A stretch of 64,000 nt of DNA from contig CAVYVO010000006.1 in the NCBI GenBank assembly GCA_963771985.1, positions 1 through 64,000 of the forward strand, given 5' to 3'. Origin of the DNA: Trebonia sp963771985. Its GTDB lineage: Bacteria; Actinomycetota; Actinomycetes; Streptosporangiales; Streptosporangiaceae. The stretch's first letter is position 1. The number at the start of each line of letters is the position of its first letter. This document shows positions 41,982 to 54,265 of this stretch, one piece after another. A model generated the notes under the pieces. The model saw only the letters and a list, made by a program, of their open reading frames with translations. It was not told the DNA's origin and did no database searches. Made by a program: the position numbers and the translations under genes.

Positions 41982-43247
41982 CTACCGCGCCGGCCTGACC
42001 ACTAGTTGCCGCAGGTAAAGGTCGCGGAAGGTGACTGGCCCTCGCGGCCCCGGTACGCGGTCGATGTTGATGCCCGTCTCCGGAACGGCGAACAGCTTGA
42101 ACCCATCCAGCAGCCGCGGGGTCGCGTTATGGAAGACGCCGGTGCCGCTGTAGCCGCTCATGAACTCGGCCGCGGCCGCCTCGTCCTCGGCGATAACCGC
42201 CGCCGCCAGCCCGGATGTCTCCGCGTTGGCCACCCGGGCCGCGTCGGCCGGCCCGCGGACCGGGCTTACGGTGACGGTGGCCTCGCTCCCCGGCTCCAGC
42301 GCCCACTCGTGGCCGAGCGGGTGCGAATGCGGGGGCAGGGACGCGGTGACACCCAGCCCGCCGAGCAGGGACTGGATGTCCGTGATCGTGTCCGGCCAGC
42401 TGGTGTCCTTGATGAGGAGCAGGTTCAGGCGGTTGCAGACGCCGAGGCGGTCGAGGCTGGCCTCGATGATCGCGCGCACCAGCCGGGGGCTGGCGGAGTC
42501 ATCCACGTAGATGACGGCACCGCCATCGGCATGCGCCAGGATGCGGACGCCATGCCGGGCCCCCTCAGCGGCGAGCGACCGGGTGCTGGCGCCGCTGCCG
42601 CGCACGATGACCAGCGGCAGCAGCGCTGGCTGGCGGACGAGAGCGCCGGCCATCTCATGACCCGGTTCCCTGATGACCTGAATGAGGCGCGGGTCGAGGC
42701 CGGCCTGCGCCAGGGCCGGGGCGATAACATCGTCCGCCAGGCTGATGGCCGAGCGGAGGGCCGCGGACCCTGTCCTGAGCACACCAGCGTTTCGCGACTT
42801 GATGAACTGCGACGCTATATCCACCACCACGTTGGGCCGGGCCTCGAAATTCGCGCCGATCACCCCCACAGGCCGCCGGTGTTCTTCAAGCACGAGGCCG
42901 CCGGGCAGCTCACGGATCCTGTCGCGGGCGGGAGGCGACGGGACGGCGGCGAGGCTGAGCAACTGCCGCGACATGGATTCCAGGCGTTCTTCGCCCAGCC
43001 GAAGCCGGTCGAGCAAGGCCCCCGACATGCCGGCGTCCCTGGCGGCGCTGACATCGTGCTCGTTCGCCGCCCGCACGGGCGCGGCGTTCGCCAGCAGGAG
43101 GCGTGCCATGGCGCGAAGCGCCTCATCCAGGGCGCCAGACGGCGCCGCGGCGAGAGACGCCGCGGCCTGATGGGCCGACTCCGCCGCCTGCCGGACGACC
43201 CGGTCCGCCTGCCCGGCGCGCCGCTCCGCGATGCCGTCAATTATCAC
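41982..43247 (-). CDS. proA: Glutamate-5-semialdehyde dehydrogenase (ProA)-like protein
   Basis: 421 residues, the length of ProA (gamma-glutamyl-phosphate reductase, NADPH-dependent, proline pathway). Visible features are PVGVIGANFEARPNVVVDIASQFIKSRNAGVLRTGSAA, the probable catalytic Cys in RLGVCNRLNLLLI, and a C-terminal PRGPVTFRDLYLRQLVV end. However, several ProA-specific stretches differ (HADGGAVIYVDD for HVDGxCHVYVD; CNRLNLL for CNALETL), and no proB is nearby. It may be a paralogue working with the divergent oxoprolinase operon. Start ATG 43247. Confidence 0.8.
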   Translation of the reverse strand: MIIDGIAERRAGQADRVVRQAAESAHQAAASLAAAPSGALDEALRAMARLLLANAAPVRAANEHDVSAARDAGMSGALLDRLRLGEERLESMSRQLLSLAAVPSPPARDRIRELPGGLVLEEHRRPVGVIGANFEARPNVVVDIASQFIKSRNAGVLRTGSAALRSAISLADDVIAPALAQAGLDPRLIQVIREPGHEMAGALVRQPALLPLVIVRGSGASTRSLAAEGARHGVRILAHADGGAVIYVDDSASPRLVRAIIEASLDRLGVCNRLNLLLIKDTSWPDTITDIQSLLGGLGVTASLPPHSHPLGHEWALEPGSEATVTVSPVRGPADAARVANAETSGLAAAVIAEDEAAAAEFMSGYSGTGVFHNATPRLLDGFKLFAVPETGINIDRVPGPRGPVTFRDLYLRQLVVRPAR

Positions 43248-43341
43248 GCATTGCCTCCAGGCCTCCGTCCGGCGACGGATCTAGACTGTTCCATGGTTCG
43301 CTGCTACCGGTTTATAGTGGACTGCTAGATGTCTTCTGTCG

Positions 43342-43354
43342 ATTGTTCAACAAT
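43342..43354. promoter_or_regulatory. Palindrome ATTGTTCAACAAT upstream of the GntR gene
   Basis: ATTGTT-C-AACAAT is a perfect palindrome 9 bp upstream of the GntR ATG, overlapping the start of the ribosome site (GGAGGCGGG at 43355-43363). It lies in the 116-bp divergent promoter region with the ProA-like gene. GntR/FCD proteins bind short palindromes of this kind, so autoregulation and control of both genes are likely. Confidence 0.6.
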
Positions 43355-43363
43355 GGAGGCGGG

Positions 43364-44067
43364 ATGGTCAAGCCGTCTGAGCAAGGTTCCCGGTCACCGC
43401 TGTCCGGCCTGCCACCCATCCAGCCGCTGCCCACTGCCGCGCAACGGGCCGCCGACCTGATCAGGCAGTACATCTTCGAGGGCAGGTTCGCGCCTGGCAC
43501 GCCCCTGCCCGAGGCCAGCCTCTCGGCGGCGCTCCAGGTCTCGCGCAACACGGTCCGCGAGGCGTTCTGGACGCTGATGAGCGAGCATCTGCTCGTCCAC
43601 GAACCGCACAAGGGAGTCACGGTCAGATGGCTCACTCCCGAAGACGTGCTCGACATCTACAAGATCCGGCGCATGTTCGAGCTGAGCGTGCTCGACCTCG
43701 CCGCCCAAGGGCAGATGGAGCTGGCGAAGAAGGAGCTCGGCGAGATCGAGGCGTTGCTAGCGGAGGCGGAGACGGCGGCCGCGAACGGTGACTGGGCAGC
43801 GGTGGGAACGGCCAACCTGCGCTTCCACGGGCTACTGGTGGAGATGCACCGCAGCGAGCGGATCAACGACACCTTCCGCCGGCTGATGACAGAACTACGA
43901 CTCGGCTTCCTAGCCCATGAGGACCCCGCCTCGTTTCACGGCCCTTTTCTCGCCCGCAACCGCAGGATGTACGAGCTCATGATGACCGGCGAGCTCAGCG
44001 AGGCCCGGAATGAACTGGCCGTGTATCTCGACGATGCCGAAGCAAACGTCGTCAGGGCGGTCCGGTG

Positions 44068-44068
<1 letters not shown>
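43364..44068 (+). CDS. GntR-family (FCD-domain) regulator
   Basis: 234 residues. The N-terminal winged helix is AAQRAADLIRQYIFEGRFAPGTPLPEASLSAALQVSRNTVREAFWTLMSEHLLVHEPHKGVTVRW. The all-helical FCD ligand-binding domain has metal-binding residues likely in RFHGLLVEMHRS and the C-terminal ARNRRMYELMMTGE stretch. FadR/FCD regulators sense organic acids. It overlaps the oxoprolinase start (TGATG), so it is the first gene of that operon and probably responds to a pathway acid. Confidence 0.94.
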
Positions 44069-47698
<3,630 letters not shown>

Positions 47699-47701
47699 CC
47701 A

Positions 47702-48373
47702 TCACTCGGTGAACGCGCAGAACTCGTTGCCCTCAGGATCGGCCAGGACGTGCCAGCTGATGTCGTCGTCCGGTTCGCGCAGCACCGCTGCCCCGGCCTC
47801 GACCAGCGACGCCACGGCGGGAACCGTGACATCCCAGTGGACGCGGTTCTTGACGGTCTTCGGCTCGGGCACAGGAACGAAGTCCATGGTCAGGATCGGC
47901 ATGCCGGGCACGCCTTCGAGGGTAGACCAGCCGTCGTTCGCCGTGACGTCGACTCCGTACACCCTGGCCCACCAGCGGGCCTGCGATTGCGGGTCGGCGC
48001 TGTCGACCACGAGGCCGTGCAGGCGCTCCGCGGGGACGTCGTCACGCAGGAACGCACAGAACTCCCCGCCCTCGGGGTCGGCCATGACCGTCCATGTCCG
48101 GGTGCCGTGCCGCGGCTCCAGGACGGTCGCCCCGAGCGCCTCCAGGTCCGCCAGGTCCCGGGCGTAGATGTCGAGGTGGACCCGGTGCTTGGCGGTCCTG
48201 GCCTCGGGGACCCGGTTGATCCAGATGGTGTGCTGCGGCGTCGGCCCGGTCAGGAGGCCGCCGCCGTCATCCTTGGCTTCCCGCGTACGGTCGAGCACTG
48301 CCGCCCAGAACGCGCCGAGGAGGGCCGGGTAGCCCGCGTCCAGGCACAGGTCTTTGAATCGCGCGATCGCCAT
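47702..48373 (-). CDS. VOC-family protein with two glyoxalase-like domains
   Basis: 223 residues formed of two similar halves. The first is LGAFWAAVLDRT to WTVMADPEGGEFCAFL, and the second is QARWWARVYGVDV to WHVLADPEGNEFCAFTE. Each ends in DPEGxEFCAF, where the Glu is the usual metal-ligand position. This is the Glyoxalase_6-type double-domain class; no substrate is known. It lies 3 bp from the oxoprolinase stop, convergent, and 9 bp from the GNAT gene upstream on its own strand. Start ATG 48373. Confidence 0.9.
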   Translation of the reverse strand: MAIARFKDLCLDAGYPALLGAFWAAVLDRTREAKDDGGGLLTGPTPQHTIWINRVPEARTAKHRVHLDIYARDLADLEALGATVLEPRHGTRTWTVMADPEGGEFCAFLRDDVPAERLHGLVVDSADPQSQARWWARVYGVDVTANDGWSTLEGVPGMPILTMDFVPVPEPKTVKNRVHWDVTVPAVASLVEAGAAVLREPDDDISWHVLADPEGNEFCAFTE

Positions 48374-48382
48374 GGGAAGAAT

Positions 48383-48943
48383 CTAGATCTCGTCGTCGAG
48401 GAGCGAGAAGAGCGCCTGGTCGTGCAGGCCGTCGGGTTCGGCGGCCGCGCGGCGCAGGGTGCCCTCCCGGTGAAAGCCCGCCTTCTCGGCGACCCGGACG
48501 GACGCGACGTTATCCACGTTGGCGGTGAGCCAGGCGCGCTGGATACCGCCCGCGGTGAGCGCCCACCTGCTCACGGCCGCGAGTGCCTCGGTCGCGTAAC
48601 CCCGGCCGCGCTCGTCGCTGCGCACGCCGTAGCCGATCTCGGCCGAGCGGACCTCCCAGTCGATGTGGAACAGCCCGATCGCGCCCACGATCTTCCCGCG
48701 TGCACGGTCCAGCATCATGAGGTGCACTCCCGCTCCGGCGCGCCGGAGCTGGTGCACGCCGTCGGCCAGCCATCCGGGCAGTTCGTCCAGCTGTGACGGG
48801 GCTCCGGGAGGCAGCGCCTCCGGCTCTCCGGTGCTCAGCGCTTCCGCGACGAGACCGGCGTCCGCGGCGCCGAATTCCCGGATGTCCAGACGATCCGCGC
48901 TGATCCGCGCCTCAGGGAGATAACTCACCACGGCCACGGACAC
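48383..48943 (-). CDS. GNAT-family acetyltransferase (RimJ/RimL-like)
   Basis: 186 residues. SADRLDIREFGAADAGLVAEAL starts the fold. IVGAIGLFHIDWEVRSAEIGYGVRSDERGRGYATEALAAVSRWAL gives strand 4, the GxGxA-type acetyl-CoA loop (RGRGYA) and helix 3; ANVDNVASVRVAEKAGFHREGTLRRA is the C-terminal N-x-x-S motif. This is the ribosomal-protein N-terminal acetyltransferase-like class, also used for antibiotics and small molecules. It probably forms an operon with the VOC gene 9 bp downstream. Confidence 0.93.
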   Translation of the reverse strand: MSVAVVSYLPEARISADRLDIREFGAADAGLVAEALSTGEPEALPPGAPSQLDELPGWLADGVHQLRRAGAGVHLMMLDRARGKIVGAIGLFHIDWEVRSAEIGYGVRSDERGRGYATEALAAVSRWALTAGGIQRAWLTANVDNVASVRVAEKAGFHREGTLRRAAAEPDGLHDQALFSLLDDEI

Positions 48944-49065
48944 TCCACGGACGATAAGTTTCGAAGAACCTCATAAGTGTGAACCTAGCCGGCCAGGAGA
49001 GGGACCGCATACAGAATATGCATGCGGCCCCTGCCTACTTTAGGTGTACAGAAAATTCCTACTGA

Positions 49066-49308
49066 TCACTGCACGAGGTTGTCGAATTCTCCGTTCCGCG
49101 CACCGTCGAGGAATGCCTCGAACTCAGCATGTGTATACACGAGGACCGGCCCGTCCGGGTCCTTCGAATCCCGCATAGCAACCTTGCTCGGGGTCGAAGC
49201 GACCTCAACGCACTGCCCGTTGTAGGTGCTCGCCTGTGCCTTCAGCCAAGTCAGACTCGCGCGCTCGCCTTCAGTAAGTGTTATCTTGCGGACCTTAGCC
49301 GTTCCCAT
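49066..49308 (-). CDS. DUF397-family protein, copy 1
   Basis: 80 residues: LTWLKAQASTYNGQCVEVASTPSKVAMRDSKDPDGPVLVYTHAEFEAFLDGARNGEFDNL. The GQCVEVA, RDSKDPDGPVL and F-x-x-FL-x-x-ARxGEFD motifs are diagnostic of DUF397. In streptomycetes these small proteins pair with an adjacent XRE regulator (whiJ/bldB-like systems) and probably act as its partner. It is encoded 45 bp downstream of its XRE gene. A second, diverged copy is at 50720. Confidence 0.92.
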   Translation of the reverse strand: MGTAKVRKITLTEGERASLTWLKAQASTYNGQCVEVASTPSKVAMRDSKDPDGPVLVYTHAEFEAFLDGARNGEFDNLVQ

Positions 49309-49353
49309 TATCTATCATCCTCTCCTGTTTCCCAGATCTTTCACGAGGACGCG

Positions 49354-50136
49354 CTAGCTGTCCTTATAGGATGCTGCGATCCTCTCGACCATTGCGACTG
49401 AGCCTTCTGGGTCCAGCGCAATGGATTGCAGCCGGGAGAATATCCGTCTGTATCTCTCCAGTTCAGAAATACTTTCCAGGTAAATGTTGCTCACTACGCC
49501 TTCGACGTAGATGACTTCGTTCACCATCGGCTTGCCAAATTCAGGGATCACAAAGTTACTGTCGAGTCCAGGATGCACGTCGACGGCGAAATGGATCAGC
49601 TGGAGGGTGACATTCGGCAGGCCGACGACCTCGATGATTCGCGCCAACTGCGCGTGCATGACGACGGCGCCCTCGGCGGGGCGGCGCAGCGCTCCCTCGT
49701 CCACGATGCAGTGAAAGGGCGGCGCGTCATCGGGTGCGCCCGCCATGATGGCGCGGGCGTAACCCTCGACCTGCAGCAGTCCGGTGACGACATCGGTGTT
49801 GTAGTCGCTAATCGAGACGGCCTCGGTTTCTAGGCCGATATAGGTCTCGCAGGGCAAGTCATACTGCTGCCACCAAGCACGCTGCGTGCCCTCCTGGGCC
49901 AGGGCCATCAACCGCTCGCGTCCGGTGGGGTCGGTGATCCCGTAGACGGTGCACAGGTCCCGGATGTCACGCGGACTGGCGCCCACCCGGCCCGTCTCAA
50001 GTCGGCTGAGCTTGGTCACCGAGAACATCGCTCGCTCAGTCACCTCATCGATGCTCAGCCCTCTCTCGGTGCGCAACTGGCGCAGCAAGAAGCCCAACTC
50101 CCGCCTCCTCAGGGTGGGATTGTTCTCACTCACCAC
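49354..50136 (-). CDS. XRE regulator with DUF5753-type C-terminus, copy 1 (internal deletion)
   Basis: 260 residues. The N-terminal helix-turn-helix (LGFLLRQLRTERGLSIDEVTERAMFSVTKLSRLETGRV) is followed by the DUF5753-like domain (ISDYNTDVVTGLLQVEGYARAI). Compared with copy 2 at 51063, it lacks about 25 residues after YARAI (the stretch that in copy 2 includes VLERRVEARIRRRSLLM), in frame. Loss of this helix may alter signalling. It is paired with a DUF397 gene downstream. Starts: ATG 50136 or GTG 50133. Confidence 0.9.
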   Translation of the reverse strand: MVSENNPTLRRRELGFLLRQLRTERGLSIDEVTERAMFSVTKLSRLETGRVGASPRDIRDLCTVYGITDPTGRERLMALAQEGTQRAWWQQYDLPCETYIGLETEAVSISDYNTDVVTGLLQVEGYARAIMAGAPDDAPPFHCIVDEGALRRPAEGAVVMHAQLARIIEVVGLPNVTLQLIHFAVDVHPGLDSNFVIPEFGKPMVNEVIYVEGVVSNIYLESISELERYRRIFSRLQSIALDPEGSVAMVERIAASYKDS

Positions 50137-50719
50137 ATTCGCCTCACAACGTTAACCGTGACATACCGTGGCACAGATTGAACCTTGTGTTATGCATCCG
50201 CGAATCACGACTCGATTTAGCACTTGCTTTCACGCTTTCGCGGCGCCTATCGAATCAGAAGAGGAGCGCAGATGCAAGCGTCACTACAGCTTCATGCGAC
50301 TTCTCGGTTTTCGGTGACGTGTCATGCGTAAGGTGGCAATTATCCAGTGGCTAGCGACAACCAGTGCAGCCGTATTCAATTTCCGGCGCCACGTGATATC
50401 GCTCCAACGGAGTCATTGCAGGAGCTATTACGACGATCTCGCTAACAACCAGCCGGTCGAAACTATAATACCAGCCCGAGCCTCTCACAGCCACCCGTTG
50501 GAGGTTCGGCTTGAATTGGACCTAACCGATCATCCGACATGTCCATAACCGATTCATATCGGTACACGTGGCCTGACTAGCGGTACATAAAAGATTCTCT
50601 ACAGAACGCAGAAAGAGGATGGTAAATAGATGAAGAGCCGCATGCAGATTTAACATACGGCTCTCACCTACGATTAGTATCCAGTAGATCCAGTCGAATC
50701 ACCAAACTAGATCATCTCA
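50137..50719. other. AT-richer intergenic stretch between the two DUF397/XRE copies
   Basis: 583 bp with clearly lower GC than the rest of the window. The part next to copy 1 (50138-50270) is similar to 51920-52040 upstream of copy 2, including CTTTCGCGG and a GTGACAxAC-type stretch, so the duplication includes the promoters. I see no convincing gene in the remainder. Confidence 0.55.
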
Positions 50720-50959
50720 TCAAACTAGATCGTCAAATTCTCCGCTTCGGGCACTCTCAAGGAACACCTTGAACTCTGCAGGCGCGTAAAACAAGATCTG
50801 CCCAGCCGGATCCTTTGAATCACGTATGGCGATCTTTCCCCGGGTCGATGCAACCTCAACACACTGTCCGTTGTGGGTACTAGCCCGTGCTCTGAGCCAG
50901 GCCAGGCTGGCGCGTTCCGCCGCGCTCAGAGTTATTTCCCCAGTCGTTGCCGTATTCAT
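50720..50959 (-). CDS. DUF397-family protein, copy 2
   Basis: 79 residues from ATG 50959, which follows AAGGGGGTGA at suitable spacing; GTG 50971 is in frame but worse. The DUF397 motifs GQCVEVAST, RDSKDPAGQIL and FLESARSGEFDDL are present. It lies 103 bp downstream of the second XRE gene on the same strand and corresponds to copy 1 at 49066 with clear divergence, especially at the N-terminus. Confidence 0.92.
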   Translation of the reverse strand: MNTATTGEITLSAAERASLAWLRARASTHNGQCVEVASTRGKIAIRDSKDPAGQILFYAPAEFKVFLESARSGEFDDLV

Positions 50960-51062
50960 GCTCTTTATCACCCCCTTGAGTCATTCGCCACGGCCAGCGA
51001 GAATCGCGCTGCGCCGCTGCCACGATCTTCATGGCTCCTATAGGAATATTTCGCGAGGATTG

Positions 51063-51917
51063 CTAGCTGCCCTCATAAGTTGCAGCTATCCTCTCGACCA
51101 TCGCAACTGAACTTTCCGTGTCCAGCGCTATGGATTGCAGCCGGGAGAATATTCGTTTATATCTCTTCAGTTCAGCAATGCTTTCCAGGTAAATGTTGCC
51201 CACTACGCCTTCGACGTAGACGACGTTATTCACCATCGCCTTGCCAAATTCAAGGATCACAAAGTTACTGTCCAGCCCAGGATGCGCACCTACAGCGAAT
51301 GGTATCAGCTGGTAAGTGACTTTGGGCAGGCTGGCGACTTCAATGATCCGCTCCAATTGGGCCCGCATAACGACGGGGCCGCCAATGGGGCGTCGCAAGG
51401 CACTTTCGTCCATGATGCAGTGCAATGGCGGCGCGTCATCTCTCATCAGCAAGGACCGTCGCCTGATCCTGGCTTCGACACGCCGCTCCAAGACGGCTGA
51501 ATCAAGCGGCGGATCACCGGATTCGAAGATCGCGCGAGCGTAGCCCTCAACCTGTAGCAACCCTGTCACGACATCGGTGTTGTAGTCGCTGATCGAGGCG
51601 GCCTCGGCTTCCAGGCCGATGTAGGTCGCGTACGGGAGGTCAGACTGCTGCCACCAGGCGCGCTGCTTGCCCTCCCGGGCCAGGGCCATCAGGCGCTCGC
51701 GCTCGGCAGGGTTAGTGATCCCGTAAACGATGCACAGGTCCCGTATGTCTCGCGGGCTGGCGCCCACCCGTCCCGTCTCGAGCCGGCTCAGCTTGGTAGA
51801 CGAAAACATCGCTAGTGCCGTGACATCCTCGATGCTCATACCTCTATCAGCCCGCAGTTGACGTAGCAAGAACCCCAACTCCCGCCTGCGCAGAGTTGGA
51901 TTGCCCTCACCTGCCAC
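51063..51917 (-). CDS. XRE regulator with DUF5753-type C-terminus, copy 2
   Basis: 284 residues from GTG 51917 (VAGEGNPTLRRREL); an in-frame ATG at 52004 adds an unlikely extension. It has a helix-turn-helix LGFLLRQLRADRGMSIEDVTALAMFSSTKLSRLETGRV, then a DUF5753-like ligand or partner-binding domain, complete in this copy (RRVEARIRRRSLLMRDDAPPLHCIMDE). It is the upstream gene of a DUF397 pair. Copy 1 at 49354 is highly similar but shortened. Both copies face the same way, as expected from tandem duplication. Confidence 0.93.
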   Translation of the reverse strand: MAGEGNPTLRRRELGFLLRQLRADRGMSIEDVTALAMFSSTKLSRLETGRVGASPRDIRDLCIVYGITNPAERERLMALAREGKQRAWWQQSDLPYATYIGLEAEAASISDYNTDVVTGLLQVEGYARAIFESGDPPLDSAVLERRVEARIRRRSLLMRDDAPPLHCIMDESALRRPIGGPVVMRAQLERIIEVASLPKVTYQLIPFAVGAHPGLDSNFVILEFGKAMVNNVVYVEGVVGNIYLESIAELKRYKRIFSRLQSIALDTESSVAMVERIAATYEGS

Positions 51918-52315
51918 TTTCGCCCCAGAATGTTCGCGGTGACACACTGTGATACAGTTCGGACCTTGCGTTACGCACCTGCGAATCGCAAGCCAAATTC
52001 GCACTTGCGCTTCGTGCTTTCGCGGCTCAAGATCAAAGCAGAAGAAAGACGCGGGCGCAAGTAGCAGGGCGCAAGTAGCACTGAAACTTCACTCGTTTTC
52101 TCAGTCGGCGAACGCGGCGCCGTGAAGGAGGCTGTTCTGAGTAACACTGACAGCCGCCACGGCCGCCATCCGCAGCCGGAGGCTCCCTGGCATCGCTTCA
52201 CTCGGGCTCGACCCGGGTTTTCCGCAAGCGATCCCGGCTCCCGAGCACCAAGCTGGACCGGTGCTGCAACACCGGCCCAGCCCTTGCACACCAACCCCAC
52301 AGGCTGTCTGGACCA
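51918..52315. other. Promoter region of XRE copy 2 and noncoding stretch
   Basis: The first about 120 bp match the region upstream of XRE copy 1. The remainder includes a strong AAGGAGG at 52125-52131, but no reading frame after it has protein-like features, so I leave it unassigned. Confidence 0.45.
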
Positions 52316-52582
52316 TTGGGATGTGGCGACATGGCCCACCGTAGCACTCTCCGGAGTACAAGCAACTTTATTGGACGCGCGCTGCCGCTTACCAGGCCAA
52401 GGTCGCGTCTCACGGCCCTGACGGAGCGGTTGTTCGATGACACCGATACCGTCGCACGCGAACTTAACTGGCAAGTCACCGCCACGCACTGGGGTTTGGG
52501 TCGTCGATACCGCGACAGCCGCTTCGACGCGCTCGTGCCCGGCGATGAGGCGCAGGCAGGCTTGCCGTGGGGGTCGGCATGA
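52316..52582 (+). CDS. Small conserved protein of actinomycete conjugative elements (partial locus)
   Basis: Up to 88 residues. The C-terminal part (ERLFDDTDTVARELNWQVTATHWGLGRRYRDSRFDAL) has a pattern I associate with small proteins encoded ahead of the TraB/FtsK gene in actinomycete integrative conjugative elements. The true start is uncertain; residues before LTALTERLF look unconserved. The stop overlaps the next start by 4 bp (ATGA), so the two were co-translated. No TraB, replication or integrase gene is nearby, so this is a remnant. Confidence 0.5.
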   Translation: MGCGDMAHRSTLRSTSNFIGRALPLTRPRSRLTALTERLFDDTDTVARELNWQVTATHWGLGRRYRDSRFDALVPGDEAQAGLPWGSA

Positions 52583-53106
52583 CCGCGTGGCGGCGCCGCC
52601 GGGCGCACCGCCGGGAACTCGCCAGGATGCTGCATCAAGATCTGATGCCGCTCAAGCCTCCCAACGTTTTCGCCATCCTGTGGCGGTGGCGCTGGGAGAT
52701 CGGAATCATCGTCGGCCTGGCAGCGGTGCTAACGTTCCTGATCACCCGGCTCGGCTGGCTGACGGCCCCCGTCGTGGTCGCGATAGCCGCCGTCGTGGCC
52801 GGCTGGCCAGAGGCACGTTACTGGCTGCTCGCGCACATCCGCTGTATCGTCACGGCGCACCGGGTCCGGACCGGGCTGGCGCAGGCCTGGATACAGACCC
52901 GGTCCGGCCGGCTCCCCGTGATCCTGCTGACCAGACCGGAGTGCTACGGCGAGCGGGTCTACATCTGGTGCCCGGCCGGTATCAGCCTCGAGGACTTCGA
53001 CGACGCTGCCGACGTCCTCTGCGCCGCGTGCTGGGCGACCGACATAGTCGTATCCGCGAGCGAGAGATACGCCCATATCGTGATCCTCGATGTCGTGCGC
53101 GAGTAA
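52579..53106 (+). CDS. AICE-type membrane protein upstream of TraB (orphan)
   Basis: 175 residues. A basic N-terminus is followed by two hydrophobic segments (EIGIIVGLAAVLTFLI; GWLTAPVVVAIAAVVAGW), then a soluble part with RSGRLPVILLTRPECYGERVYIWCPAGISLEDFDDAAD and SERYAHIVILDVVRE. This architecture resembles the protein encoded just before the FtsK/SpoIIIE-type TraB translocase in actinomycete conjugative elements. Here the translocase gene is missing; a chromosomal-type methyltransferase gene follows instead. It is probably a remnant of an excised or deleted element. Confidence 0.6.
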   Translation: MTAWRRRRAHRRELARMLHQDLMPLKPPNVFAILWRWRWEIGIIVGLAAVLTFLITRLGWLTAPVVVAIAAVVAGWPEARYWLLAHIRCIVTAHRVRTGLAQAWIQTRSGRLPVILLTRPECYGERVYIWCPAGISLEDFDDAADVLCAACWATDIVVSASERYAHIVILDVVRE

Positions 53107-53114
53107 CCGTAGCC

Positions 53115-53136
53115 GGTACCGTAGTTTTACGGTATC
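53115..53136. promoter_or_regulatory. Inverted repeat upstream of the methyltransferase gene
   Basis: GGTACCGTA (53115-53123) and TACGGTATC (53128-53136) are near-perfect inverted arms with a 4-bp gap, about 60 bp upstream of the GTG start. It could be an operator, or a terminator for the preceding remnant gene; no T-run follows. Confidence 0.45.
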
Positions 53137-53197
53137 GGCGCTGGTCAGGTCCGTTTTAGCGTGTGGTCATCCAAGCCAGAGAGAAGGGGTGGTCACA

Positions 53198-54253
53198 GTG
53201 GGATCTGTCGATCTCGACGTGTTCATGGAATTCGTGGGAAAGTTCGCCGGGGATCTCGGGGCGGTCGTCGCGGCCGGGAACGTGGTCATCGGGGACCGGC
53301 TCGGGCTGTACCGGGCGCTCGCGGCCGACGGTCCGGCGACCGGCGCGGAACTGGCGGCCAAGACCGGCACCGACGCCCGGTACGTCAGCGAATGGCTCGC
53401 CGGCCAGGCGGCCGGCGGGTACGTCGCCTACGCCGACGGGCGTTACGAGCTCACCCCCGAGCAGGCGCTCGCACTCGCCGATCCGAACGGGCCGGTCAGC
53501 GTCCCCGGTGCCTTCACGCTCGCTCTCGGGGCGCTGGCGGCCGTGCCGGCCATCACGGAGGCGTTCCGCACCGGCGCCGGGTTCGGCTGGCACGAACAGC
53601 ATCCCGACGTGTTCGTCGGCTGCGAGCAGTTCTTCCGGGCCGGCTACGCCGCCCACCTCGTCCGGGACTGGCTGCCCGCGCTGGACGGCGTGACCGGCAA
53701 GCTGCGGGCCGGCGCATACGTGGCCGACGTCGGCTGCGGGCTCGGCGCGTCCACGGTACTGCTCGCCGAGGCGTTCCCGGGGTCGCGGTTCTCCGGCTCG
53801 GACTACCACGAGGGTTCGGTGGCCCTCGCGACCAAGCGGGCGGCGGACGCGGGCGTGGCCGACCGGGTCGGCTTCGAGACCGCGACGGCGCAGACGTTCT
53901 CCGGGAGCGGATACGACCTCGTGACGACGTTCGACTGCCTGCACGACATGGGCGATCCTGCGGGTGCGGCGCGGCACATCCGGCAGGCCCTGGCACCGGA
54001 CGGCAGCTGGCTGATCGTCGAGCCGATGGCGTCCGACACGCTGGAAGGAAACCTCAACCCGGTAGGCCGGGTGTACTACAACTTCTCCACGCTGCTGTGC
54101 CTGCCGAACGCGCGCTCGCAGCCGGGCGGTACGGCGCTCGGCGCGCAGGCCGGGGAGGCGGCCATCCGCGAGGTCGCGCTCGGCGCCGGGTTCAGCGCGT
54201 TCCGCCGGGCCGCGGAGACGCCGTTCAACCTGGTGTACGAGGCGCGTCCCTGA
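53198..54253 (+). CDS. Class I SAM-dependent methyltransferase with N-terminal winged helix
   Basis: 351 residues from GTG 53198 (GAAGGGG lies upstream). The N-terminal winged-helix part (AAGNVVIGDRLGLYRALAADGPATGAELAAKTGTDARYVSEWLAGQAAGGYV) is the dimerisation-like domain of Rv2258c/O-methyltransferase-type enzymes. The Rossmann part has the SAM motif VADVGCGLGASTVLLAEAFPG and FDCLHDMGDP after strand 4. The substrate is unknown. It lies 12 bp upstream of a large LuxR regulator gene and may be co-transcribed with it. Confidence 0.92.
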   Translation: MGSVDLDVFMEFVGKFAGDLGAVVAAGNVVIGDRLGLYRALAADGPATGAELAAKTGTDARYVSEWLAGQAAGGYVAYADGRYELTPEQALALADPNGPVSVPGAFTLALGALAAVPAITEAFRTGAGFGWHEQHPDVFVGCEQFFRAGYAAHLVRDWLPALDGVTGKLRAGAYVADVGCGLGASTVLLAEAFPGSRFSGSDYHEGSVALATKRAADAGVADRVGFETATAQTFSGSGYDLVTTFDCLHDMGDPAGAARHIRQALAPDGSWLIVEPMASDTLEGNLNPVGRVYYNFSTLLCLPNARSQPGGTALGAQAGEAAIREVALGAGFSAFRRAAETPFNLVYEARP

Positions 54254-54265
54254 CAGGCTGGGGAA

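Noticed and set aside
50324..50548. 74-codon plus-strand frame in the AT-richer gap
   Set aside because: No ribosome site, no motif and a composition typical of random sequence.
52122..52421. Open frame after AAGGAGG at 52125
   Set aside because: The only start near the site is non-standard and the translation has no protein-like pattern; the AAGGAGG could be chance.
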